Below are positions 34,695-42,446 of a stretch of 64,000 nt of DNA, piece after piece. Positions within the stretch are counted from its first letter, which is position 1; the number at the start of each line of letters is the position of its first letter. Position numbers and translations under genes: made by a program. The notes under the pieces are model-generated. The model had not been told where the DNA came from. It worked only from the letters and a program-made list of their open reading frames with translations, and did not search any database. Origin of the DNA: an uncultured Pleomorphomonas sp. (GTDB lineage: Bacteria > Pseudomonadota > Alphaproteobacteria > Rhizobiales > Pleomorphomonadaceae); NCBI GenBank assembly GCA_937868725.1, contig CALMMQ010000106.1, positions 21,950 to 85,949 on the forward strand, read 5' to 3'.

Positions 34695-35110
34695 CCGCCC
34701 TCATCACGACCGACCAGATCCGCGCTCTGCAGGCGAGCCGCCGCAAGGCCGGCATCAGCGACGATGACTGGCGCGCCAAGCTGCGCCTTGTATCGGGCCA
34801 GGACAGCACCAAGGGGCTGACGGCGCGTCAGGCCAACGCTTTGCTCGACGAGCTGGCGCCTGCCGCCGGCCGGAAGCCATTTCGGAAGTCGGACAAGGCG
34901 CATGTGCGCCTTGTCTACGCGCTCTGGACCGAGGCCGGCAAGGTCGGTGCGATCGAGACCGCCAGCAAGCCCGCACTGCGCGCCTTCATCGGCCGCCAGC
35001 TTAACGGCGGCGCCGATGTAGCCCGCGACCCGGAATTTCTGTCGCCGGCCGAGGCCAACAAGGTCTCCGAGGGCCTCAAGGCGATGATCAAACGGGCGAA
35101 GGGAGAGTGA
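34691..35110 (+). CDS. GemA-like (DUF1018, Mu gp16) regulatory protein
   Basis: The 139-residue protein has IRALQASRRKAGISDDDWRAKLRLVSGQDSTKGLTARQANALLDEL and LVYALWTEAGKVGAIETASKPALRAFI, matching the GemA/DUF1018 family of Mu-like phages. In Mu, GemA affects host gene expression and DNA topology. It overlaps the upstream and downstream genes by 4 bases in the early/middle operon. Confidence 0.85.
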   Translation: MTALITTDQIRALQASRRKAGISDDDWRAKLRLVSGQDSTKGLTARQANALLDELAPAAGRKPFRKSDKAHVRLVYALWTEAGKVGAIETASKPALRAFIGRQLNGGADVARDPEFLSPAEANKVSEGLKAMIKRAKGE

Positions 35111-35112
35111 GC

Positions 35113-35916
35113 ATGGACGATTTCGACTCCATCGACAATTTCATCGACCTGATCCCGGAGAAGGCCAAGGACGAACCGCTGGTGGTCTACGTGATGATGT
35201 CGGGCCGCCAGAAGTCACCAAAGCTGCGACTGGCTTTTCTTTCTGGACCGCTCGCCGAAATCGGCGGCCCGCGCTATCTGGTGCGCTGGAGCCCAAAACG
35301 GCGGGTGCTCCGTGTCGAGGCTGGCGATCGCCACCCTTATGAGCCGTTCCGCATGGGGCGTGGGTCGCAAAGAGATATACTGAGCTGCCCTGTACCGCCC
35401 GGGTTTGCCATTGACGGTGACCGCTGTTTGCCCGAGTTTCATATCGACGCCGTTGGCCGGGCCATCAACATCGAAGTGCCAGCTCTGACTAGCGTGCGCC
35501 ATCTGCCGGCGCCCCCGTCGCCGCGTGCTTTGCCCGCACCGGCATCGGTGAAGCCGCAGCCGGTGAAGGAGCCTGCCGGCCAATTTGATGCAGACCTTGC
35601 GGTGACGCTTGGGCTGACTGCGAGCTTCCCGACGAAGTTTGGCGATATCGTTCTGACAAAAGCCGAAGCGAACATCCTCGAAGTGCTCTATCGCCGGGAG
35701 CAGGCCAGCAAAGACGCGCTGATGATGGCAACGGCGGAGCCCGGCAGGGAAGACGACCGCGACAACAAGATCGTCGACATTTTCATTCATAAGCTCCGCA
35801 AGAAGCTGGAGCCCCTCGCTATCGAGATCGAGACGCTTTGGGGCGATGGCTACAAGCTCAACCCGAAGACCAAGCGCTTCATCGCCAGACTGCTAGGGGA
35901 GCCGTTCAATGGCTGA
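35113..35916 (+). CDS. Phage regulator with C-terminal OmpR/PhoB-type winged helix
   Basis: The 267-residue protein lacks a receiver domain. Residues about 185-258 match the OmpR/PhoB effector domain: FGDIVLTKAEANILEVLYRR, ASKDALMMATAEP, DDRDNKIVDIFIHKLRKKLE and ETLWGDGYKL (LT-x-E...LL; V-D-x-x-I-x-x-LR-K-L; GxGY). The N-terminal part (1-125) has an unrecognised beta-rich fold, then a proline-rich linker (130-160). An ATG at 35113 is used; a GTG at 35107 overlaps the GemA stop. PhoB-type domains bind direct repeats at 11-bp pitch, the pitch of the hexamer arrays in this prophage, so it is a candidate for their binding protein. Confidence 0.8.
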   Translation: MDDFDSIDNFIDLIPEKAKDEPLVVYVMMSGRQKSPKLRLAFLSGPLAEIGGPRYLVRWSPKRRVLRVEAGDRHPYEPFRMGRGSQRDILSCPVPPGFAIDGDRCLPEFHIDAVGRAINIEVPALTSVRHLPAPPSPRALPAPASVKPQPVKEPAGQFDADLAVTLGLTASFPTKFGDIVLTKAEANILEVLYRREQASKDALMMATAEPGREDDRDNKIVDIFIHKLRKKLEPLAIEIETLWGDGYKLNPKTKRFIARLLGEPFNG

Positions 35917-36232
35917 TCTCCCCAAGCACCCCGGCCCGCGCTTCTCGCTCGCTACCCGCCGCGCGACCGTCGCCAATATGGCCAACATCGTGTCGACTAC
36001 CTATCGAGAAAAGGTGGCGCGCGGCATCGTCAAGCAGGCCGAGGCGTCGCTCGTCGAAGACCAGATGGCCGACGTATTCGGCACTTTCGTCTGGCTCATC
36101 GACCACGAGGCGGACATCCGGGCGCTGGTCAAGCTGCCGCCGGCGGACCGCGCAGCGCTCATCGCCCATCTCGACGTGGCGATCGCCGCCGCGAAGGCGG
36201 CGCAGCAGACGCGGGAGGGTGGCAATGGCTGA
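35909..36232 (+). CDS. Hypothetical middle-region phage protein
   Basis: The 107-residue helical protein MADLPKHPGPRFSLATRRAT... has a possible helix-turn-helix-free core, FGTFVWLIDHEADIRALVKLPPADRAALIAHLD. It overlaps neighbours by 8 bases on each side. No family is recognised. Confidence 0.55.
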   Translation: MADLPKHPGPRFSLATRRATVANMANIVSTTYREKVARGIVKQAEASLVEDQMADVFGTFVWLIDHEADIRALVKLPPADRAALIAHLDVAIAAAKAAQQTREGGNG

Positions 36233-36596
36233 ACTCCAGGCCACCTTGGCGCCTCTGTCGCGCGACGAGCTGCTCATCCTATGCAGCGATTTGGCCGTAC
36301 GGCTGGCCATCCGTCTCGATGAACTCGACCGTATGGTGCTAGCCGCCAGGTGGCAGGCGGCTAGCGCCGTTGTTCTGACCGCCCAGAGGGCAGCCGACGA
36401 GGCTTGGCAGGAGTGGACATCGCTCTGCTGCGGTCAAGCTAACCGGCTTACATCGGCGCTGTTGGCCGAGCGGGAGGCAGCCGAGCGCCGGCGCAACCGA
36501 CTTGACGCTATCGCCAAGAGGGCGGCGCGAGCCGAGCGGGACCTATGGGACCGCTTGAGCGCCACATGGGTGCCGGCCGTGGAGGCAGAGCTATGA
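36225..36596 (+). CDS. Hypothetical coiled-coil phage protein
   Basis: The 123-residue protein MAELQATLAPLSRDELLILCSDLA... is almost entirely helical with a heptad-like C terminus (LLAEREAAERRRNRLDAIAK). Its end overlaps the MT-A70 gene (ATGA). Function unknown. Confidence 0.55.
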   Translation: MAELQATLAPLSRDELLILCSDLAVRLAIRLDELDRMVLAARWQAASAVVLTAQRAADEAWQEWTSLCCGQANRLTSALLAEREAAERRRNRLDAIAKRAARAERDLWDRLSATWVPAVEAEL

Positions 36597-37189
36597 GCTG
36601 GCCCTTCGACGGTCTCACGCCTGGCCGCTATGGCAAGATCCTGATCGATCCGCCCTGGTCGTACCAACTGTGGAGTCCCAAGGGCTACGACAAGAGCCCC
36701 GAGGCGCACTATCCGATCATGACGATCGGCGAGCTCAGCCAGATGCCGGTGCGCGATCTCGCGGCGCCGGACTGCCTGATGTGGATGTGGTCGACCTGGC
36801 CACACCTCAAGAAGGCAATGGAGCTGATGGCAGCGCTCGGCTGGACCTACAAGACCGGCGGGAGCTGGCACAAGCTGACGCGGACCGGCAAGAGCGCCGT
36901 TGGCGGTGGCTTCATCTTCCGATCGTCGACCGAACCTTTCCTGATCGGCACCATCGGAGCGCCGCAGTACCGCTCGCGCGCGGTCCGCAACGTCATTGTT
37001 ACGGAAGCCGACTTTCCGACCGGCATCGAAGCACTGCGGCGCGAGCACAGCCGCAAACCGCCTGAGGCGCGGCAAGCGTTGGATGAACTGTTGCCCGACG
37101 CGCCGGGCTGCGAGCTTTTTGCCCGCGAGCCCTGGCCCGGCAACGACGTCTGGGGCGCCGAGACCACGAGGTTTGGGGAGGCATCATGA
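36593..37189 (+). CDS. MT-A70 family DNA N6-adenine methyltransferase
   Basis: The 198-residue protein has the catalytic motif DPPW in KILIDPPWSYQLWSPKGYDK (residue about 19), MWMWSTWPHLKKAMELM (SAM pocket region), and the C-terminal REHSRKPPEARQALDELLP typical of MT-A70 enzymes. It would methylate adenine in DNA, probably protecting phage DNA or altering regulation. It overlaps both neighbours by 4 bases. An upstream start at 36545 is in frame but runs back into the previous gene. A second MTase lies at the right end of the prophage. Confidence 0.9.
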   Translation: MSWPFDGLTPGRYGKILIDPPWSYQLWSPKGYDKSPEAHYPIMTIGELSQMPVRDLAAPDCLMWMWSTWPHLKKAMELMAALGWTYKTGGSWHKLTRTGKSAVGGGFIFRSSTEPFLIGTIGAPQYRSRAVRNVIVTEADFPTGIEALRREHSRKPPEARQALDELLPDAPGCELFAREPWPGNDVWGAETTRFGEAS

Positions 37190-37440
37190 CCAACATCAAT
37201 GTGACCGACCATGCGCTGGTGCGCTACCTCGAGCGCGTGCACGGCGTCGACGTCGAGACCTTCCGGGAGGCACTGCGGGCCGAGATATCCCCGTCCGCTG
37301 TGGCCGTGGGTGCGGCCGTTGGTGGCTACTACGCCGTCAAACGCGGCGGCTATACCTACGTCTGTCATGGTACGCGGGTCGTGACCGTCATGGCGCGATC
37401 AGGCGCCACCATCGGTCTGCTCGAGGGCGCCCGGCCATGA
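37186..37440 (+). CDS. Hypothetical small phage protein (DHALVRYLERV type)
   Basis: The 84-residue protein MTNINVTDHALVRYLERVHG... is a family common next to Mor in alphaproteobacterial phages (DHAxxRYxERV N terminus, then GGYTYVCHGTRVVTVM strands), with unknown function. It shares overlaps of 4 bases with the MT-A70 and Mor genes. Confidence 0.65.
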   Translation: MTNINVTDHALVRYLERVHGVDVETFREALRAEISPSAVAVGAAVGGYYAVKRGGYTYVCHGTRVVTVMARSGATIGLLEGARP

Positions 37441-37814
37441 CCGTTGATCGCATCGCCCCGCCGGCTCATATCGAGGCCTGGGTGGCCGTGCTCGGCGACG
37501 ATCTGGCGGTCGAGCTGTTTTTGACGCTTGGCGGGTCGATGGTCGACATCGCCTACGTGCCGCGCTCGTCGCGACTGTCCGAGGTCGTCGGTGCCGACAG
37601 AGCGGCCGCACTGGCGCGCCGCCTGGGCGCCGGCAAAACCAAGGTTCCACTGGCCAAGCAGTGGTGCGCTCAGGTGCTATGGTGGCGGGGCGCCAGCCAG
37701 CAGGACATCGCGCGGCGCCTGCACGTCGATGTCGCCACGGTCGCCCGCCAGCTCAAGGCGACGCCTGGCGGCCGACGACGATGCCCTGACCCGCGGCAAA
37801 TCGAGATGTTCTGA
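37437..37814 (+). CDS. Mor-like middle/late transcription activator
   Basis: The 125-residue protein fits the Mor/C activator family: an N-terminal dimer region with LAVELFLTLGGSMVDIAYVP and a C-terminal helix-turn-helix WWRGASQQDIARRLHVDVATVARQLKA. In Mu, Mor turns on the middle promoter and its relative C turns on the late promoters; only one such gene is seen here. It is the last gene of the early/middle operon, followed by a hairpin and the lysis region. The ATG at 37437 overlaps the upstream stop. Confidence 0.82.
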   Translation: MTVDRIAPPAHIEAWVAVLGDDLAVELFLTLGGSMVDIAYVPRSSRLSEVVGADRAAALARRLGAGKTKVPLAKQWCAQVLWWRGASQQDIARRLHVDVATVARQLKATPGGRRRCPDPRQIEMF

Positions 37815-37845
37815 GGGGGCGGACCGGTAGACGGACCGCCCCCTT
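37815..37845 (+). terminator. Terminator-like hairpin after Mor
   Basis: gggggcgg (37815-37822) pairs with ccgccccc (37836-37843) and inner bases can extend the stem. The T tract is short (tt), so termination may be partial. It separates early from late genes. Confidence 0.55.
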
Positions 37846-37865
37846 CGCATATGCGGGGGGGCATA
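37841..37865. promoter_or_regulatory. Dyad motif before the lysis genes, copy 1
   Basis: CCCTTCGCATATGCGGGGG here resembles CCCTTACGCAGATGCGAGGG at 45922-45941 upstream of the protease gene. In Mu these are the places of the Plys and PI late promoters. It could be a Mor-type binding site; it overlaps the 3' arm of the terminator hairpin. Confidence 0.4.
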
Positions 37866-37875
37866 AACAGTCGAT

Positions 37876-37936
37876 TTTGAGGGAGATTTGATCCCGATGA
37901 AAACGCGATTTGAAGCGGATTTCAAGAGGGTCAAAA
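37876..37936. promoter_or_regulatory. Longest 11-bp-pitch hexamer array, at the endolysin start
   Basis: Six hexamers start exactly 11 bp apart: TTTGAG (37876), TTTGAT (37887), TGAAAA (37898), TTTGAA (37909), TTTCAA (37920) and TCAAAA (37931). Five-base GC-rich spacers separate them. The endolysin ATG (37897) is inside the array. Confidence 0.6.
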
Positions 37937-38451
37937 AAGTGGCTTACCCGAATTATTACATGATCGCCCGGGCCGAGCTCGGGCTCCACGAGCAGGTTGG
38001 CCCCGGCAGCAACCCGCGCATCATGGCGATGGCCGACCGCGTGTCCCGACAGCCGGGCCGAGCCTGGGTCAAGACCTTCTACGCCAGCGACGATGTCCCC
38101 TGGTGCGCGCTCGGCGTCTCCGACGCGCTGGTGCAGGCTGGCCACTCGATCCCCGACAATCCGCTTTCGGCCGGCGCTTACCGTATGTATGGCACCAAGC
38201 TCTCCGGTCCGATGGCTGGCGCCATCGCCGTCAAGGCCCGCCGGGGCGGCAACCACGTCGGCCTGGTCTCGGCGATCAGCGTCGATGGCAAGCATCTCCT
38301 GATCCTCGGCTTCAACCAGGGCGACGCGGTGCGCGAAGACTGGTACCTCGCCAGTGTCTTCGACGCTTTCCGCGCGCCCGCTGGCGTCAAGCTCGACGAT
38401 CTGCCGCGCCGCGATCTGACGCCGAGCGCACCGGCGGCTAGCGAGGCCTGA
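37897..38451 (+). CDS. Phage endolysin, NlpC/P60-CHAP-like (TIGR02594 type)
   Basis: The 184-residue protein has YMIARAELGLHEQVGPGSNPRI, the catalytic cysteine in DDVPWCALGVSDALVQAGH and histidine in RGGNHVGLVSAI, as in TIGR02594-type peptidoglycan hydrolases. No signal peptide is seen, so release depends on the membrane proteins encoded next. The ATG at 37897 has gggag 10 bp upstream. It is the first late gene, in the place of Mu lys. Confidence 0.85.
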   Translation: MKTRFEADFKRVKKVAYPNYYMIARAELGLHEQVGPGSNPRIMAMADRVSRQPGRAWVKTFYASDDVPWCALGVSDALVQAGHSIPDNPLSAGAYRMYGTKLSGPMAGAIAVKARRGGNHVGLVSAISVDGKHLLILGFNQGDAVREDWYLASVFDAFRAPAGVKLDDLPRRDLTPSAPAASEA

Positions 38452-38546
38452 TGCTCGCCGCCTTCCTGTCCGGCGCCATCATCGGCGTTGTCGCCGTCAT
38501 CATCGCCTTCTCGCTCGAAGGCTTTCCGAGAGGACCAAAATCATGA
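38451..38546 (+). CDS. 31-residue membrane peptide
   Basis: MLAAFLSGAIIGVVAVIIAF followed by a polar tail (SLEGFPRGPKS) is a single transmembrane helix. It overlaps the endolysin stop and the next start (ATGA at 38543), which argues for real translation. It may be a small holin or regulator of lysis. Confidence 0.5.
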   Translation: MLAAFLSGAIIGVVAVIIAFSLEGFPRGPKS

Positions 38547-39130
38547 AGTTCCTGCCGATCCTTTACTGGGTGGTCACCTTCTGCGCCGCCGCCGTGCTGG
38601 CGCTTACCGCGATCGCCCGCGACATCACCCGGCCGCGCCGGTACGAATTCGTCGCGGCGTGTTGCTTCGGCCTGGCCGTATGCTTCGTTGCTCTGCCGGC
38701 GCCGGCCTGGGCGGCCGAGGGCACGACGGTCTCGCTGCCGATCGGCGACTGGATCGACGCCATCGCCAGACCGGCCATCGACGTGCTGACGGCGGCGCTG
38801 ATCACCGTGGCAACCTGGGCGATGGCCAAGGCGCCGGCGCCGATCGCGGCGCTGATCAAGACGGCGCTGACCGAGCAGTTGTTTGCACGTGCCTCCACCT
38901 ATGCCATCAACGCCGTCGCCGGCGCCGCCCACGGCGAGGTGTTGTCGGTCAACGTCGGCAATGCCGTGGTGGCCAAGATGACGCAGTATTTCGTCGACCA
39001 CGCCCCCGCCTGGCTCGTCGTCTGGCTCGGCGGCAAGGACAAGATCGCCGAGATGGCGATTGCCCGGCTCAAGTTCGACAAGACCGCATCCGTCGACAGT
39101 CTCGATCGATCGACAGTCGTGTCGGGATGA
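38543..39130 (+). CDS. Membrane protein of the lysis region, holin candidate
   Basis: The 195-residue protein has two N-terminal membrane helices (about 5-25 and 33-55), then an amphipathic region (DVLTAALITVATWAMAK) and a polar C terminus. Position between endolysin and spanin-like genes suggests a holin or holin partner. No named family is certain. Confidence 0.55.
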   Translation: MKFLPILYWVVTFCAAAVLALTAIARDITRPRRYEFVAACCFGLAVCFVALPAPAWAAEGTTVSLPIGDWIDAIARPAIDVLTAALITVATWAMAKAPAPIAALIKTALTEQLFARASTYAINAVAGAAHGEVLSVNVGNAVVAKMTQYFVDHAPAWLVVWLGGKDKIAEMAIARLKFDKTASVDSLDRSTVVSG

Positions 39131-39363
39131 AATCCTTCCTCACCCTGTTCGCCAGCGCCTTCTGCCAGGTGCTGGCGGACGCCTTCCTCGGCTGGCTCGA
39201 TGACCAGCGGCGGGATGAGAGCCTGATCGCGCGTGGCGCGGCCGAGACGGGAGCAACGGTCAATGCAGCAGCAGCTGAAGCAGCGGACAAAGTCGGGGCG
39301 ATCGCCGCTCGCATCGATACTCCTGCCGATGTGCTTGGCCGGCTGCATGACGGCACCTTCTGA
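39127..39363 (+). CDS. Small inner-membrane spanin-like protein
   Basis: The 78-residue protein starts MKSFLTLFASAFCQVLADAF, a hydrophobic N-terminal helix, followed by a charged helix (WLDDQRRDESLIARGAAETG...) and ends TPADVLGRLHDGTF. The C-terminal 'DTPxxVxGRLRDGxF' type ending is common in small proteins upstream of o-spanins in such phages. The next gene, a lipoprotein, starts inside it in another frame, the usual Rz/Rz1 arrangement. Confidence 0.55.
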   Translation: MKSFLTLFASAFCQVLADAFLGWLDDQRRDESLIARGAAETGATVNAAAAEAADKVGAIAARIDTPADVLGRLHDGTF

Positions 39364-39553
39364 AATCCGCGTCGTGGCCCCCGCAGCCTGTCCGCAGGTG
39401 CGGGATATCTCCCAGGCCGATCAGGCCCGCATCGCTGCCGAGCTGACCTCGCTCGATCGGGCCTCCGCCCTTTGGATCCCGATAGAGGACGATCTCAAGC
39501 TGCGCGATCAGGCCCGCACCTGCCGCGCCGGGTCGAAGGAGGGGCGCCGGTGA
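39263..39553 (+). CDS. Outer-membrane spanin-like lipoprotein
   Basis: The 96-residue protein starts MQQQLKQRTKSGRSPLASIL and continues LPMCLAGCMTAPSE, a lipoprotein signal with lipobox LAGC at about residue 35. The mature part is short and polar. It starts inside the preceding gene with 101 bp overlap, as Rz1 does in Rz. The basic N terminus is longer than usual, so a later start is possible. Confidence 0.6.
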   Translation: MQQQLKQRTKSGRSPLASILLPMCLAGCMTAPSEIRVVAPAACPQVRDISQADQARIAAELTSLDRASALWIPIEDDLKLRDQARTCRAGSKEGRR

Positions 39554-39768
39554 ACAAGGATCAGACGCTCGACGACGCGATGACCAAGATGGATGCCGAG
39601 CGTGACCTGGCCATTGCCGTGGCCACCGAGGCCCAGGCGGCCACCGGAACGTCAGTCTGCATCGACTGCGGCGATGTCATCCCCGAACGTCGCCGCACCG
39701 CCGCGCCCTGGGCTCGGCGGTGCGTCGACTGCCAAGAATTCTACGAGCGCGAAAGGTTCGCCAAGTGA
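39550..39768 (+). CDS. TraR/DksA-type zinc finger protein
   Basis: The 72-residue protein begins with GTG (39550) that overlaps the spanin stop. It has a helical N terminus with DAMTKMDAERD and a C4 zinc finger CIDCGDVIPERRR... RRCVDCQEFYER, typical of the phage TraR/DksA family that can bind RNA polymerase's secondary channel. Such genes are common at this place in Mu-like phages. It may modulate transcription at the late stage. Confidence 0.85.
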   Translation: MNKDQTLDDAMTKMDAERDLAIAVATEAQAATGTSVCIDCGDVIPERRRTAAPWARRCVDCQEFYERERFAK

Positions 39769-40112
39769 CGGCTGCTGAAGTCTCCCAATATGGAGCGATC
39801 GTGCTCGCTCTTATCGCGATAGCTGGCCACATCAAGACGTGGATGTCATCCGGCGAGAAGGTGCTGGAACGCAAAGTCGAGGTGCTAAGCGTCGCGGCTG
39901 ACGAAGTGGAGGACAAGCTCACGCAGCACGATCGCCGCATCCAGACGCTGGAGGACGAGATCAAGCATCTGCCGGACAAGGATGCCATTCATCAACTGCA
40001 ACTGGATCTTGCGGAGTTGAGTGGCCATGTCGCGACCCTCGCCAAATCGGCCGAGGCAACGGAAAGGACGACGCGCCGCGTCGAAGAGTTTCTGCTCAAC
40101 CGGGCAAGCTGA
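39765..40112 (+). CDS. DUF2730 (Mu gp25-like) membrane/coiled-coil protein
   Basis: The 115-residue protein starts with GTG 39765 overlapping the previous stop. It has one N-terminal membrane helix (YGAIVLALIAIAGHIKTW), then a coiled coil (VLSVAADEVEDKLTQHDRRIQTLEDEIK). This fits DUF2730, Mu gp25. Function unknown. Confidence 0.75.
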   Translation: MTAAEVSQYGAIVLALIAIAGHIKTWMSSGEKVLERKVEVLSVAADEVEDKLTQHDRRIQTLEDEIKHLPDKDAIHQLQLDLAELSGHVATLAKSAEATERTTRRVEEFLLNRAS

Positions 40113-40122
40113 GGACATTACG

Positions 40123-40428
40123 ATGGACGACTACAAGCGCTGGGTCGATGAAAACATCCGCCTGATCATCCTCAAGGATCTGGCCGATCCGAAGCTCGAA
40201 GGGTCGACCAACACATTTCTGCTGCAGAAGCGGCTTGAGTGCTTCAACTATCGCAAATCCCGCGATTACATCCGCAACCAGCTGCTTTGGCTGGAGCGCG
40301 AAGTCGGAGCCGTCATCACCCGCGACGAAGGGACGGAGACGAGCGCCGTCATCACCCGCGCCGGCCGCGACCACGTCGAGCGTCGGTGCTACCTCTCCGG
40401 TGTGCAGCACCCCGGCGACCCGGAGTAA
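40123..40428 (+). CDS. Mu gp26-like winged-helix protein
   Basis: The 101-residue protein has a winged-helix-like arrangement (IRLIILKDLADPKLEGSTNTFLLQKRL, SRDYIRNQLLWLEREVGAVI, SAVITRAGRDHVERR), as in the Mu gp26-like family found next to the small terminase gene. It may be a DNA-binding accessory protein for packaging. Confidence 0.7.
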   Translation: MDDYKRWVDENIRLIILKDLADPKLEGSTNTFLLQKRLECFNYRKSRDYIRNQLLWLEREVGAVITRDEGTETSAVITRAGRDHVERRCYLSGVQHPGDPE

Positions 40429-40431
40429 GCC

Positions 40432-41004
40432 ATGGCACCGCACACGCGTCCACGCCCGTCGTCTATCGATCAACTCCCGGATGAATGTGAGGGCATTGTC
40501 GCCTGGGCGGCGCAGGAACTGGCCAATACGCCGCGCAGTCAGACCGACATCTACGCCGAGTTCGTTCTGAAACTTCAGCAGCTGCAAACCGAGCATCGCG
40601 GCGAGCTGGAGTTCACGATTCCCGCCTTCTCGTCGTTCAACCGGCATGCTCTTCGCCTCGCTTCGATGATGGCGCGTGACCGACGCGTGCAGCAGATCGC
40701 GAACTCCATCAACGCCGAGACCGCCGGCAAGGACGCCAACGCGCTGACGCAGGCGGCGTCGCGGATGGTGAAGACCTTGCTCGTCGAAGCGATCGAAGCC
40801 GCCGGCGAGGCTGGCTTCTCGCCCCAGGAGACGATGCAGGCCGCAAGCGCGATCCGTCAGCTTGCCCAGGCGGAAGGGATCTCGGCGGCCATGCTGCGTG
40901 AGTTCAACCGTGATCTCGGCAAGAAGATCGAGAAGGTCGGCCGCGCCGCCGGCGTGTCGCCCGAGACGCTGGCCGAGATCAACCGCCGCCTCGGGGTGGT
41001 CTGA
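40432..41004 (+). CDS. DUF3486 (Mu gp27-like) terminase small subunit candidate
   Basis: The 190-residue protein has the DUF3486 start RPSSIDQLPDECEGIVAWAAQELANTPRSQTDIYAEFV and a long helical body. It lies directly before the large terminase gene and overlaps it by one base. Mu gp27 is thought to be the DNA-recognition subunit of the terminase. Confidence 0.82.
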   Translation: MAPHTRPRPSSIDQLPDECEGIVAWAAQELANTPRSQTDIYAEFVLKLQQLQTEHRGELEFTIPAFSSFNRHALRLASMMARDRRVQQIANSINAETAGKDANALTQAASRMVKTLLVEAIEAAGEAGFSPQETMQAASAIRQLAQAEGISAAMLREFNRDLGKKIEKVGRAAGVSPETLAEINRRLGVV

Positions 41005-42443
41005 TGGGCAACGCGCTCATCATACCTGCTGACCGCGCCGCGACCTTCCTGCCTTATCAAGGCCGGTGGATCGGCGATCAGGCGCGTTTGAAACTGGTCG
41101 AGAAGAGCCGGCAGATCGGTTTTTCCTGGGCCACGGCCCATGCGGCCGTCGCCCGCACGGCCCTCGTGACCGCTCTGCGGGACCAATGGGTATCGTCGCG
41201 TGACGACATCCAGGCGCAACTGTTCCTGGAAGACTGCAAGCTCTTCGCCGGCATCCTCGATCTCGCGGCCCGCGACATGGGCGAGCGGGTGATCGACGAG
41301 GGAGAAAAGCACACCGCCTATGTGCTGCGGTTTGCCAACGGCAAGCGCATCAATTCGATGTCGTCTAACCCCGACGCACAGGCCGGCAAGCGCGGATCGC
41401 GCGTGCTCGACGAATTCGCCTTGCATCCAGACCCCAAGAAGCTCTGGTCGATCGCCTACCCGGGCATCACCTGGGGCGGCCAGATGGAAGTGATCTCCAC
41501 CCATCGCGGCAGCCACAACTTCTTCAACCAGCTGATCCGCGAAATCAAAGAAGGCGGTAATCCCAAACGCATCAGTCTGCACCGCGTGACGCTTCAGGAC
41601 GCGCTCGACCAGGGTTTTTTGTGGAAGCTGCAGAAGGCGCTGCCGGCCGACGACGAGCGGCAGGCCATGAACGAGGCGGCCTATTTCGACTGGGTGCGGT
41701 CCGGCTGCGCCGACGAAGAGAGCTTCCAGCAGGAGTACATGTGCCAGCCGGCGGACGATGATGCGGCGTTCCTCGAATACGATCTGATTGCCTCGGCCGA
41801 GTATCCAACGGGCGCCGACTGGCAGACGGCCGAGAGCGGCACGCTCTACTGCGGCGTCGATATCGGCCGCAAGCACGATCTGACCGTGCTGTGGGTCGTC
41901 GAGAAGCTCGGCGACGTCCTCTACACGCGACACGTCGAAACGCTGAAGGCCATGTCCAAACCCGAGCAGGAAAAGGTGCTCTGGCCGTGGTTCGAGCGCT
42001 GCTCGAGGATCTGCATCGACGCCACGGGCCTGGGCATCGGCTGGACCGATGACGCCGTCGCCCGCTTCGGCGAATATCGCGTCGAAGGCGTCACCTTCTC
42101 GCCGAAGGTGAAGGAGGCGCTGGCCTATCCCGTGAGATCGAAGATGGAAGAGCGTCGCATACGCATCCCCTTCGACAAATTCATTCGGGCCGATCTGCGG
42201 GCCGTGACCAAACAGGTGACCATAGCCGGCAACGTGCGTTTCACAGCCGAACGAACGCCAGACGGCCACAGCGACCGCTTCTGGGCGTTGGCTCTGGCTA
42301 TCCATGCGGCGGGCGGCACCCAGGCGGCGCCCCGTCTCACCCCACTCGGCGTCAACCGGCCAGTTGCGGTCGGTACCGAAGGCTTCGTTGCCCCAGAGGG
42401 AATAGCCCCCCTTCGATCCGACCTTAGCGATTACAGGGACTAG
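41004..42443 (+). CDS. Terminase large subunit (Mu gp28-like)
   Basis: The 479-residue ATPase/nuclease has a Walker A-like stretch EKSRQIGFSWATAHA near residue 34, a Walker B region around ILDLAARDMGERV / SRVLDEFALHP, and the nuclease acidic residues in YCGVDIGRKHDLTVLW and RICIDATGLGIGWTDDAV. It packages the phage genome with flanking host DNA by a headful process. It starts on the last base of the small-subunit gene. Confidence 0.92.
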   Translation: MGNALIIPADRAATFLPYQGRWIGDQARLKLVEKSRQIGFSWATAHAAVARTALVTALRDQWVSSRDDIQAQLFLEDCKLFAGILDLAARDMGERVIDEGEKHTAYVLRFANGKRINSMSSNPDAQAGKRGSRVLDEFALHPDPKKLWSIAYPGITWGGQMEVISTHRGSHNFFNQLIREIKEGGNPKRISLHRVTLQDALDQGFLWKLQKALPADDERQAMNEAAYFDWVRSGCADEESFQQEYMCQPADDDAAFLEYDLIASAEYPTGADWQTAESGTLYCGVDIGRKHDLTVLWVVEKLGDVLYTRHVETLKAMSKPEQEKVLWPWFERCSRICIDATGLGIGWTDDAVARFGEYRVEGVTFSPKVKEALAYPVRSKMEERRIRIPFDKFIRADLRAVTKQVTIAGNVRFTAERTPDGHSDRFWALALAIHAAGGTQAAPRLTPLGVNRPVAVGTEGFVAPEGIAPLRSDLSDYRD

Positions 42444-42446
42444 ATC

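Noticed and set aside
25362..37814. Classical Gam host-nuclease inhibitor gene
   Set aside because: No protein in the early region shows the Gam pattern; the gene in that general place is DUF3164.
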